Assembly: GCA_015680635.1 (NCBI GenBank)
Contig: JAABOA010000077.1
Coordinates: 7,798 to 28,119, forward strand
Reading direction: 5' to 3'
Length of the DNA stretch: 20,322 nucleotides
Origin: Lunasporangiospora selenospora
Taxonomy: Eukaryota; Mortierellomycota; Mortierellomycetes; Mortierellales; Mortierellaceae
The translations under genes and the position numbers were made by a program. Every line of letters begins with the position of its first letter. The stretch's first letter is position 1. This document shows positions 1-8,172 of this stretch, in pieces. The notes beneath the pieces are model-generated. The model was not told the origin of the DNA, did not search any database, and saw nothing but the letters and a program-made list of their open reading frames with translations.

Positions 1-183
1 TGTCGACGCATGGGTTGAGCCCGATGCCATGCCACAGATTGAGCCAGCAGAGCACCAGCCAACTTGGATGAAATACTGGATTGCCCAAAGACTGATAAAC
101 GATGTGAAAAGCACCGTATCGGCGCGCGACTAAGGGGTTCATCGGAGGATTAAATTAGTAAGCGAACGAAATCATCACCCCTG

Positions 184-228
<45 letters not shown>

Positions 229-1192
229 CTCCTGGATCCCTACAAATCCAACGCATACTTACAACAAAACTTGACATGTAAGCAAGAGCAATACGTGGAT
301 CCTTTCCGGCCAGGAAACCATATTTGAGCATCAAGAGAGGATTGACTGGCTCGTCAGAGGGCAGGCGAGTTACTTCAGGGTGTTTCTCTCGTCGAATGCA
401 TCTCTTGATCCAGGCAAGAGCGCCGCCACGAGTTCTTGGATTGATATCAGGGATGGTGAACAAGAAAATTACTGCAAGGAGAAGCGAGCAACCGCCAATG
501 ATAGCCATAGACAGACGGAGACCCTGGACATCATTTCCAACAGCCTTGCCGAGATCGAAGGGGAGATTGATCAGGACCATGCCAGCAACAACCCCTCCAA
601 TGCCAGCAAACATCCCAACGACGGCACTGATGCGACCGCGCTCGAGCTGGCCACCAACAACATCGGATAAAGTACCAGTCATCATGCAAGTGGCACCAGC
701 AGAACCAAGGGAGAAAAGAAGGCGGCAGAGGAGCATATGCGGGTAAACATTCTTGACGTAAGGGTACAGGATGAGGGCAATACCAAAGCAGATAAAAGCT
801 GCACTATAGACAGGGCGACGACCGATCCGGTCGGAGAGGACTCCCCAGAAGAGGGTTGCAGGAAGAGCAAGGATTTCATCGTAGAGAGCAAGCGAGCCCG
901 TGATTGTGCCTGTGTCCTTGGTGATGCGTAGGACGGTGGTGAGGACAAAGGGCTGGACAATGGAGAGGTAGGCGACGATACAGATAGTGGCGAAACAGGC
1001 AATGAAGTAGGAAAGCAGGTTGACGTAACCGATACCACGATTGACAACAAAGATCCGTAGAAGACGGTGATTCGGTGCGACAGGTTCATTGGGGCCCTCA
1101 TACGATTCCTCAAATGAGATAACCCCGGATGGGGCCTCATTATAGGTAGGGGCTGGGTAGACGTTCTGGCCCTCGACGACTTTGGTCGTCAT
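1..1192 (-). CDS. MFS transporter, 5' part (two exons, runs off the left edge)
   Basis: Membrane transporter of the major facilitator superfamily; substrate unknown. Exon 1 is 1192-263 (310 codons, phase 0), the intron is 262-130, and exon 2 starts at 129 and continues off the window. The donor is GTAAGT, a TTACTAAT branch-like site follows, and the acceptor is CCTTAG. A hydrophilic tail of about 50 residues precedes the first membrane segment. Residues 117-129 (GVLSDRIGRRPVY) match MFS motif A in the loop between helices 2 and 3. Further helices follow, then a basic central loop near residues 255-275. Exon 2 reads on in frame into another membrane segment (LFTSFISLWAIQYFIQ), which supports the splice. 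The ATG at 1192 follows a CT-rich leader, and a TAAATA-like element lies about 100 bases upstream. The family call is firm; the subfamily cannot be set without the C-terminal half. Confidence 0.88.
189..226. repeat. (CT)19 microsatellite inside the MFS intron
   Basis: Nineteen uninterrupted CT units, read as (GA)n on the coding strand of the transporter. It fills about a third of the 133-nt intron between the GTAAGT donor and the branch-like site, so the intron has a purine tract there. If unspliced it would encode an Arg-Glu run. Confidence 0.95.
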
Positions 1193-2760
1193 GATGAGAG
1201 GATAGGGACGTGGGGGAGAAGGGGGAGAAGGGGAGAAAGAAGAGTTGGCGCGGAAGAGCGAGAGAAAAAGAAGTGGGAGCGTCGCAGACCTTTATTTACG
1301 GGCCGGCCCTTAGCCTGGATTGCTGGGCTACTATCAGATGAGGTTTTTTTTTTTTTTTTGGGCTTTTACTGCCCCACCCCCTGACTGGGCATACGTGGAC
1401 GGAACCATCTTGAGAAAGAAAGTTTGCATGTTTTTACAAATCGAGAAGCACGGGATGCCCATCTGCTGGCGTTACTTGCCAGTTGCAAGCGTACATGGGC
1501 ACAAATGTGGCGAGTAGCTGTTCACAGAGCAAGAGTCTGCCTACATCTATCCTTACTTGATGCATCTCCAACCGGCTCTTCATCCTGTCTGGCCAACTTT
1601 GTCGTCCATGATGTCTGAGTCTTCCGTTCTGGGACCAAAGAGAGTACAATTGCTCACATTCCATCTGAGAAAGGAAGTCCTCTTTGGTCAAAACAAGTCC
1701 GCCCAGGACCAATGTCCGCTGCGTCAAGACAATAATTGCATATGATCCTACCATCAGGTTTACTTTCGTTGCTTTGTTGCAGAGATGGGAAAAGTACCTA
1801 TTCTATCCGAGTTGAAGGTAGTAACACAATAGCCTGAACAATATAACGGAGTGGAAGCGGGATCTGATATCTTCACTCACAGACATCCTCTGGCGTGGTG
1901 GATTGGAAGCTAAAAAGAGCATCGGCGGAAAAATGATTGCTCGAGGTCAAACAGAGCGTGGCCATTTTAAGGTTTCGAAGGACTGAGGCTAGCCCAAGCC
2001 TTGAACAAGCCGTTTTACCCGGGGTGGATGAATCAGATAATGAAAGAACCATGAATTCCTACCTTATCAGATGAAGCTCACTCGCTTATTCTTACGATTC
2101 CATCCGGTCTTGTCTTTACTCTGGACAACGACATTACTGAATAAAGCCCAGCTGGCAGCTTTGTTCTCGTTGTCTATTCCTCTTTGTCTATTCCTCTTTG
2201 TCTATTCCTCTTTGTCTATTCCTCTTTGTCCATCCTTCTTTTTTCTTTTTGGCTTTAGCTCTGTCCTCCTTGCCATCCTGCTACATCCCCACACTCGCTC
2301 GAAACTGGGGCTAACAAACACCAAAGACAAGTACAGACACATACCCAATCCTCCCTTCACTGTCATTGCAGTCTGTGCGAGACTTGAGAAGATGGGTGTC
2401 TTCACCTCTCTTGACCAGGCGTCAAGCAGCACTTCACTTTGGCGTCGGCCCGATCGTGTCCAGCCCCTTGGCAACAGCCAGACAACCGCCTCATCTGTCA
2501 TGCTTACCTTACCTGGAATTGCTCTCGCAAACGAGTAAACACCGATTTGTGCGCCTGCCTTCCTGTTGCCAAACAGAGTGAGCCTTTTCTTCTTTTGTGG
2601 TCTGGCGTGTCCAGGTTCTTCCGCAGCACGTAGACTACTTCCGCTTTCAGCAGCCCACTGACGAAAGTGTCGAGCGTGTACTGAAAAAAAAGGGCCAGCG
2701 CAGGACTTCTGCTAAACCTACTTCCGCACTTCCGATTACTCAGGCGTTTCTCACAACACA
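1193..2760. other. Noncoding interval upstream of two divergent genes
   Basis: It holds the promoter and CT-rich leader of the leftward MFS gene (about 1193-1300), a run of 16 T at 1344-1359, the 14-bp tandem repeat at 2173-2228 and the upstream region of the rightward secreted-protein gene. The 10-base word CTACTTCCGC occurs twice ahead of that gene's TATA box (about 2634 and 2719). Open frames of 106 codons (minus, 1434-1754) and 155 codons (plus, 2071-2538) lack any recognisable domain and look accidental. No tRNA was seen. Confidence 0.6.
2173..2228. repeat. 14-bp tandem repeat, four perfect copies
   Basis: The unit TCTATTCCTCTTTG is repeated four times without mismatch, followed by a diverging pyrimidine-rich stretch. 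It is a small minisatellite in noncoding DNA, about 640 bases upstream of the secreted-protein start. Confidence 0.95.
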
Positions 2761-2766
2761 TATAAA
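2761..2766 (+). promoter_or_regulatory. TATA box of the secreted-protein gene
   Basis: TATAAA lies 109 bases upstream of the ATG at 2870. The intervening leader is pyrimidine-rich (about 2811-2850), typical of strongly expressed fungal genes. Confidence 0.7.
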
Positions 2767-2869
2767 GTCAAGTTCCGAGCAATTTTCGCTCCTATTCTAG
2801 TACCTCCTCACACTTGCATTCCTTCTCTTTTTTCCCTTCCAGCCTTCTTTTGCCACTACACATCTCACC

Positions 2870-3448
2870 ATGCGTTTCTCGGTCGCCATCCTTCTCGTCG
2901 CTGCTCTCGCCTCTGTCAACGCTCAAAAAGCGGAATACTCATTCAAGCCCAACGGCGATTGTGTTCAGGGTTGCTTGAACGTACGTAGCAAACAGTTGAT
3001 CGACATGCTATAATGCAATTGATGGTCGTTTATCGCCCAGAAAGTTGGGACTCTACAACACAACAAGCTAACCCATTTGACCTCTCACCTCTTCACCTAA
3101 TGTCAATGGTGAGAATAGAAGGTCGGCAAGGGTGAATTCTCCAACTGGTCTCTTGACCCTGCTAGCCCTTACTTCATTGAGTCACTCAGCTATGAAAACG
3201 ACAAGGGTACTCCCAAGTACTCCAAATTTATGATGAACGCTGGCATGTGTATGACATCCTGCTCAAAGGAAGAGCAAGATATCTACAGAGCTCAGTTCCA
3301 GGTCAAGAACGACTGGTACATGGCCAACAAGGATACTTATGGAAAGAATGGAAACGGCACGACCACCCAAAATAGCAGTGCCTCCAAGTCGGTGGTGTCA
3401 GGTCTTGTCGGCGCTGCCGTCGCTTTGAGCGCTATCGTCCTCGTCTAA
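2870..3448 (+). CDS. Small secreted protein with paired CX3C motifs, putative GPI anchor (2 exons)
   Basis: I do not recognise a named family. Exon 1 is 2870-2980 and exon 2 is 3119-3448. The 138-nt intron has a GTACGT donor and an AATAG acceptor and falls between codons; reading frame 2 upstream of the acceptor is closed by the TAG at 3116, which fixes the boundary. The 146-residue product begins with a clear signal peptide (hydrophobic 4-16, likely cut after Ala18). Four cysteines form two CX3C pairs, C31/C35 and C81/C85, with 45 residues between the pairs. Sequons are at N46 (NWS), N116 (NGT) and N122 (NSS). A Ser/Thr/Asn-rich stretch (116-128) leads to a hydrophobic C-terminus (129-146), the pattern of a GPI-attachment signal. 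It is probably a cell-surface or wall protein; an effector-like role is only a possibility. A TATA box at 2761 and AATAAA at 3509 bracket the gene. Confidence 0.85.
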
Positions 3449-3508
3449 AAAACCCTCAACCCAGGCTCTTCCCCTTTTCCCACCCTCCCCACTTTGTTTA
3501 AAACCCCC

Positions 3509-3514
3509 AATAAA
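3509..3514 (+). terminator. Polyadenylation signal of the secreted-protein gene
   Basis: AATAAA lies 60 bases past the TAA stop, in a C- and T-rich trailer. Confidence 0.6.
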
Positions 3515-4286
3515 CTAATATTTAAATGACGTGTCGCCAGTCCCCCATACAAACAAATCGGGATCTCACTTGAGAAATTTCGTACTAGATGAGAGATGAG
3601 GAATTCCGACCAGTATCAATACAAAAGCTGGCTTTCCCAAGTTCAAAAGAGTTAAAGATCAAAGAAAAGTCCAAGAACAGTAGACGGAATTGTTACCTCT
3701 ATCTTGTCGAACACAAATGTATATCACACCATTTTGCTTCGATCAGCAGAACCACTCTCATTGCCTCAAGTTCTCTTCCTCTACTCCATCCGCTTAGTTA
3801 CATGTGGTATATTCATGTCCATGGAGCCACCACTTCGCATTCTTTTGTCCAGTCATTGAAATCACGAGCAGCTTTTTTGCCCCGAATTTGTTGTCGTCCA
3901 GAGGTCGAGCCAAACAAAGGGGTCAAACTATGTGGATCACATAGGTAAACTCTACGAGATCCGCTGCCCGACCAAGCCCTGGTTATTAGTAGCGACGTTC
4001 TTTCTTCCGCCTCACAAAACACTCGAGCAAATTGTTTTCCTGTATCTCCATCTTGAAAAGCCCTAAAAGCTGAGTACTTCTCTTTCTATGTCGTAAAGTT
4101 GGCGTGTCTCTTCCTGAACCAACACAATTGGATTCGCTAAGTAGAGCACGAAAACTGTATTCTCAGTGGAATTGAGCCTCAAAGGCCCTGCTTGTGAATT
4201 TTATAAGATATTGCTGTGCTGAGAGAAGGTTGAGAAGGAGAGATATGACAAGAGTAGAAGGAGTCAGATATTCCTATACTTTGCAG

Positions 4287-4534
4287 TGAAATGAGCCAGT
4301 AATATAAAAATGAGCCGGTAACCGGTTTCAACTGGCAGTTCACTAAGCAAACCGGTTATTGACTGATCTGGTTGATATTGGTTAAATAGGTTAACTGGTT
4401 ATTGGCTTGCTATGTTAATTTTCGGTTTACCTAATTAGTCTCTTTAGACATACAGCGAACTGGTTAAAACTTACTTGACCTAACGACGGCTAATCACTCT
4501 TCGGTCCGAGCTCATTTCAAATCAAATATTACAG
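4287..4534. repeat. Possible decayed MITE-like element with ACCGGTTA-type internal repeats
   Basis: TGAAATGAGC at 4287-4296 is matched exactly in reverse complement at 4510-4519, and GTAATAT at 4299-4305 has a near-matching inverted partner around 4525-4532. Inside are repeated variants of AACCGGTTA/AACTGGTTA at about 4317-4328, 4350-4360, 4365-4404 and 4457-4470. Degenerate subterminal repeats of this kind are known from hAT-type DNA transposons, so a small non-autonomous relic is possible. No target-site duplication could be fixed and there is no transposase. Confidence 0.35.
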
Positions 4535-4639
4535 ATGAAGAGATAAAATCAAAGGAAAGAGCAGTGAAGGATAGTTGTCACATCTGTTGTTAATGTAAGG
4601 GATCTAGGGCTGTGGATCGTGATGAGCTGTCGTTTTTAT

Positions 4640-4790
4640 GGGGGCGATATTGCATACTGATACTTCAGTATTGGCTCCTCACATCGTACTGAAGAAAGAT
4701 TCAGTAGAAACTGGAGGATTTCTCACCTATTCTCTTCCTTCTCAAGTAATCTTTTGTTTGCACTGAAGTATTAGTCGATATTCTCACCCC
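4640..4790. repeat. Imperfect inverted repeat
   Basis: ATACTTCAGT at 4660-4669 is matched exactly in reverse complement at 4762-4771. The outer flanks (4640-4659 and 4772-4790) also align imperfectly as inverted copies. A further ACTGAAG lies near 4688. It may be a second decayed short element or a hairpin-prone AT-rich sequence. Confidence 0.3.
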
Positions 4791-5763
4791 TTTTACTATT
4801 GGAGACGGTGCCATTAGTGTTTTTTTTTATTATACCTTGCATTGAAGTTCTCCCCGGGGTTCTTTTATAACGAGGATAGCGGCCCCAGTCCTTTCTAACT
4901 GTTATTTGATCTCAAAGACGAACACGACAAGTGTCTACCCCCTTAAGTTCCTATCTTTTAAATTTTTGTTTCCATTTGTCTTGACTATTCCATCACAGGT
5001 AGTGCTTTGTGGATATTGGCGGTACCTTTTCTCTAATTCTAGACTGTCTATCATATTTATATCACCACCCAAGATGCCCTCTCATAAAGGGCATCCGACT
5101 CATATTTTTAATCCCACGGTATCACGCACAACTGAATGAAGAGGTTCCTCGATGAAAACTTGAAAAACTGCTATCTATTCTCCAGTAAGAAGTTTGGTAG
5201 GAGTACATCTCTGCCACATTTCGCCTGCGGTCTTTCATGTCTACTGTCGGATTTTGATGCACTGAAAATGTTGGGCAGAGCATTGGATAGGCTAGGCGAT
5301 TGTGGATGGGGGCGAAAAGAGAGACGTCATTTCGCTAGCCCATTTGCCCTGTATTCTCTCTCTGACCTTTTCCTTTCTTTCTTACTTTTTTTTCCTTCAT
5401 ACTCATTGTTCGCTTCGCCTGCATAGATGGGAAAATCGCAAAGGCTAGTATATGCACACTGCACTGCTGTTTCATCCAAGAGCAGTTAGCAAAGCAAGGT
5501 GCATTCGATGGCGCCAATACCAGTACTAAAAAAAAGAAAAAACTGACGACTCTTGTTGGCTTTGAGCAACCCTGTCGATCTGCGATTGTCCTGCATGAAA
5601 TGATATGGTCGCACGTGATTTTCCAATGCTGACCATGGGTCCACTTCCATGAGCAAATAAAACACAACACTGCAACATGATGAAGTATGATGACAATGGG
5701 ACCATTTGAAAACCATTCCATCCCATTCCATCAACATTGCTCTGTCGAACACACAGCTTTCCG

Positions 5764-5782
5764 TTTATTTATTTATTTATTT
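5764..5782. repeat. (TTTA)n microsatellite
   Basis: Four TTTA units plus TTT, about 180 bases upstream of the membrane-protein start. Confidence 0.85.
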
Positions 5783-5962
5783 GGCTCTCAAAAAGGCTAT
5801 TCGTTCAGGTACGGACCAGTTTCTCGGTAACACTGGCTATGAAGTGCACCACACCCTCTTGTCATTCTCATGCTTTGGCTCTTGGTATTTTTCCCCATTA
5901 ACCTGACCAGCCTTCTATACACTCGGTATTTTTACAAATAGGACACAGAGGCACCAGAGAAG

Positions 5963-7264
5963 ATGTCCGCTAAAACGAGACTCAACCTAGCAGTTGCGCT
6001 TATCTTGGCGACTTTTAATGTTGCTTGGGCGGCCCCCAAAGATGATGACGAACCTGAAGACTCATCAGGACGAGTTTATCGATGGGTCGCCATCGGCTGT
6101 GGTGCTGCAATCAACATCATCATTGGTGGATATGCCGGTTTGACAAACATTCTGGAAACGGGAGGGAGATGGACACAGAGGTTAGAGTTTGTCAAAGACG
6201 AAAGCAAGTGGTGGACCTGGATGAGCTCGATTGTTTTGATTGCCTTTGCCATGGACGTGGTCGCGTTCTCGAAAGGAGAAAGCGTTGATGCAACCATTCT
6301 ACTCCTGGCGGCTGAAGTCGGCATCGTGATCTTTGTCTATGTCATTCAAGGAACAATCCACTCCGAATACAGGTACCTGCTCTGGTTGGCCTGGAGCGGA
6401 AAGAGTAGGACAGGCAGCGATCTAGCCGATGGAGCAAAGATAACAGATGTTCTCGCTGGTAGCCAAGACTTGAAAGAGAAGGTCGGCTACGAGTCCAATG
6501 TTGATATTCCAGGCTACGGAACCGTCTTTTCCCAAAAGACCAAGCAAGATGTCATTGCGGTGCTCAAGAAAGGAAGAGAAACAGACAAAAAAACAGCCTC
6601 TGCAGTTTTTGAACACATTGGGAGGGACCGGATGGCAAGAAATTTTGTCTATCCACAGCATCAGGCTGATCAGTCAAAGGCCAGTATCCTGTGGGGAGGA
6701 GGTGATTGTAAGCTGTTCTCGCGAAGAGTATCCAGGGGCATTACAGGATATACCCTGGAGAGGATTCGGTCATCCTACTCGCTTATCAATGTGGATGAAA
6801 CGAGGTGGATGTTTGTCGCGGGTGGAATCGTCGCGCGTAACAAGGGTCTGTACCCCGCACTGTTGATTTGTGGTCTGACAAAGACAGGGGTTGTTAAAGG
6901 GGTCGTTGGAACTGAAGGAATCACAACCATTGTGCCGAACACTCTTTTGATCGATGAAGTCGAAACAACTTCAAAGTGGAGACCAAGACCAGCCAAAACA
7001 AGCAGGAGTCTTTATGTTAAAGAGTCGGTCTCCCAGTTCTCAGGACTTGGTCAACCCTATTGTGCGGCGGTTGTGGAAATGGCCTTGTTGTTGCAAGATG
7101 TACCCAACGATGTTGTCATCAAAGCGCTCAATGCAAATGTCGAACAACAGTCAAGTCAAAAGATGTGGGATATCTACGACCTCACCCATAGCATGGAGCT
7201 TCAAAACGCAATGTATGTATGCCAGTATATGGCATTCTGCGCCAAGCTTAACTGGTATGGCTAA
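5963..7264 (+). CDS. Membrane protein of unknown function, 433 aa, probably cut short by an in-frame TAA
   Basis: I do not recognise the family. The ATG is followed by a signal-like hydrophobic stretch (residues 7-24, ending AWAA), an acidic patch (27-33) and three likely membrane segments near 41-62, 86-103 and 109-132. The remaining 300 residues are mostly soluble, with two short motifs that stand out (WGGGD near 243, and SQFSGLGQPYC near 358). It is intronless, unlike its neighbours. The frame closes at TAA 7262-7264, but the same frame then stays open for 108 more codons to TAG 7589-7591, with gene-like composition. The annotated product is therefore likely a truncated form, or the stop is spliced or read through. 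Function cannot be assigned; the layout suggests a membrane-anchored protein with a large cytosolic or lumenal domain. Confidence 0.75.
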   Translation: MSAKTRLNLAVALILATFNVAWAAPKDDDEPEDSSGRVYRWVAIGCGAAINIIIGGYAGLTNILETGGRWTQRLEFVKDESKWWTWMSSIVLIAFAMDVVAFSKGESVDATILLLAAEVGIVIFVYVIQGTIHSEYRYLLWLAWSGKSRTGSDLADGAKITDVLAGSQDLKEKVGYESNVDIPGYGTVFSQKTKQDVIAVLKKGRETDKKTASAVFEHIGRDRMARNFVYPQHQADQSKASILWGGGDCKLFSRRVSRGITGYTLERIRSSYSLINVDETRWMFVAGGIVARNKGLYPALLICGLTKTGVVKGVVGTEGITTIVPNTLLIDEVETTSKWRPRPAKTSRSLYVKESVSQFSGLGQPYCAAVVEMALLLQDVPNDVVIKALNANVEQQSSQKMWDIYDLTHSMELQNAMYVCQYMAFCAKLNWYG

Positions 7265-7591
7265 AACAATGAAAGACCAGATCTCATCATGGGTATGATG
7301 TATGCAGCCCTCACAAGCCAGAGTTATTCTTTCAACGACGAGTCCCTGGCGGCACAGATTATGAGGAAAGAGTTGAGTGGATTGGATCTTGACAGACAAG
7401 AATCGTCGAACGACTATGATATCCTGTTCTGCCTTGCAGCCTACCTTGGAATTATGAAGGAGGACCGAAGGCGCGTGATTGACGAAATGTCCAAGCAATT
7501 TGGTGTTGACTCTCCGGTTCAGACTATTTTCTCTGAATCCCTGGATTTATCGGCTGCGGGAAAGTCGGAATTGGTGCAGTTGGATATCTAG
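7265..7591 (+). pseudogene. In-frame C-terminal continuation of the membrane protein beyond TAA
   Basis: 108 codons plus TAG, in exactly the frame of the upstream gene and separated from it only by TAA at 7262-7264. The sequence reads like a folded helical domain: a hydrophobic start (LIMGMMYAALTSQSYSF), then charged amphipathic stretches such as YLGIMKEDRRRVIDEM. The first in-frame ATG is at 7289, but there is no promoter or leader for an independent gene. The best reading is that this was, or still is, the end of a protein of about 542 residues. A 63-nt in-frame intron removing the stop (GTATGT at 7213 to AAAG at 7275) is formally possible, but it would be short for this region and would delete a well-formed stretch. 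Confidence 0.55.
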
Positions 7592-8172
7592 GCTCAAGAG
7601 TGAAAGCTGTGCGCTTCAAACAAATAACTGCTTAACTACGCTTTGCACCTGCTCTACCGCGTTTATTCTACTAGTCTTTTCCAAGATAATTACCTGTAGA
7701 GTTGTCTTTTAAGGCTCCTATTCTTCAATGAAAATTCACCGCGTGCTCAAATCGATAGTCGAGAAAGGAGTCACAAATTTTTTTCGGTGACGCGAACTGG
7801 ATCGAGCAAAGATGGTTTTGCATCATCCTCCATTTCAACCATCGTGCTTTCATTCAGTGTCTCGTAAAGGTAATCCTGCCGGGTGTTTGACATTAGGAGG
7901 AGTATCCCTTGAACTATTGTCCTTGTTACGGGTCAAGATTGTCCATTGCATCGTCAGCAATCAGCCTGCGCTTACGAGTCTCATGGAGATGCTCCTCGAG
8001 GAAAAAAAACAACAACAAAAAAATAAGACTCACGCGAGTTTACTCCATCCAATTGATTCTCTTTCTCTTGAATAAAACTGTAGTAGTATCAACTCACTTG
8101 ACGAGACTGGGGAAACAACAGTAGAAGGGACACTTTGACCTCTCTCTCAGCCAGGGCTGCTTACAGGAAGCC
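7592..8172. other. Intergenic region between the membrane protein and the TPR gene
   Basis: It holds the trailer of the upstream gene and the promoter and leader of the nucleoporin gene, including an A-rich stretch at about 8002-8027. No TATA box or RNA gene stands out. Short frames on the plus strand (for example 7812-8075) have no recognisable content. Confidence 0.5.

Larger units (their letters stand above)
3515..5962. other. Long AT-rich noncoding interval
   Basis: Nearly 2.4 kb without a convincing gene. Frames of 60-130 codons occur (for example 3589-3948 plus and 5335-5721 minus), but they lack domains and gene-like codon use. The interval contains two inverted-repeat structures (4287-4534 and 4640-4790), A- and T-runs, a TTTA microsatellite at 5764-5782, and the promoter and leader of the membrane-protein gene at its right end. 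No clear TATA box was seen for that gene. Confidence 0.6.

Noticed and set aside
1434-1754. 106-codon minus-strand frame
   Set aside because: No recognisable domain, no promoter or polyadenylation context, and composition like the surrounding noncoding DNA.
2071-2538. 155-codon plus-strand frame with hydrophobic stretches
   Set aside because: The hydrophobic part is produced by the pyrimidine-rich 14-bp tandem repeat, and the rest has no gene-like features.
5335-5721. 128-codon minus-strand frame in AT-rich DNA
   Set aside because: It includes a Phe run from a poly-A tract (about 5528-5540), overlaps other accidental frames and has no domain.
7213-7275. 63-nt intron that would remove the TAA in the membrane-protein gene
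   Set aside because: GTATGT is a good donor and CTTAAC a fair branch site, but the acceptor is AAAG, the length is below the local norm, and it would delete a smoothly coding stretch. Kept only as an alternative.
7255-7307. 53-nt intron GTATGG to TGCAG around the same stop
   Set aside because: Its length shifts the frame, so it does not join to the downstream coding tail.
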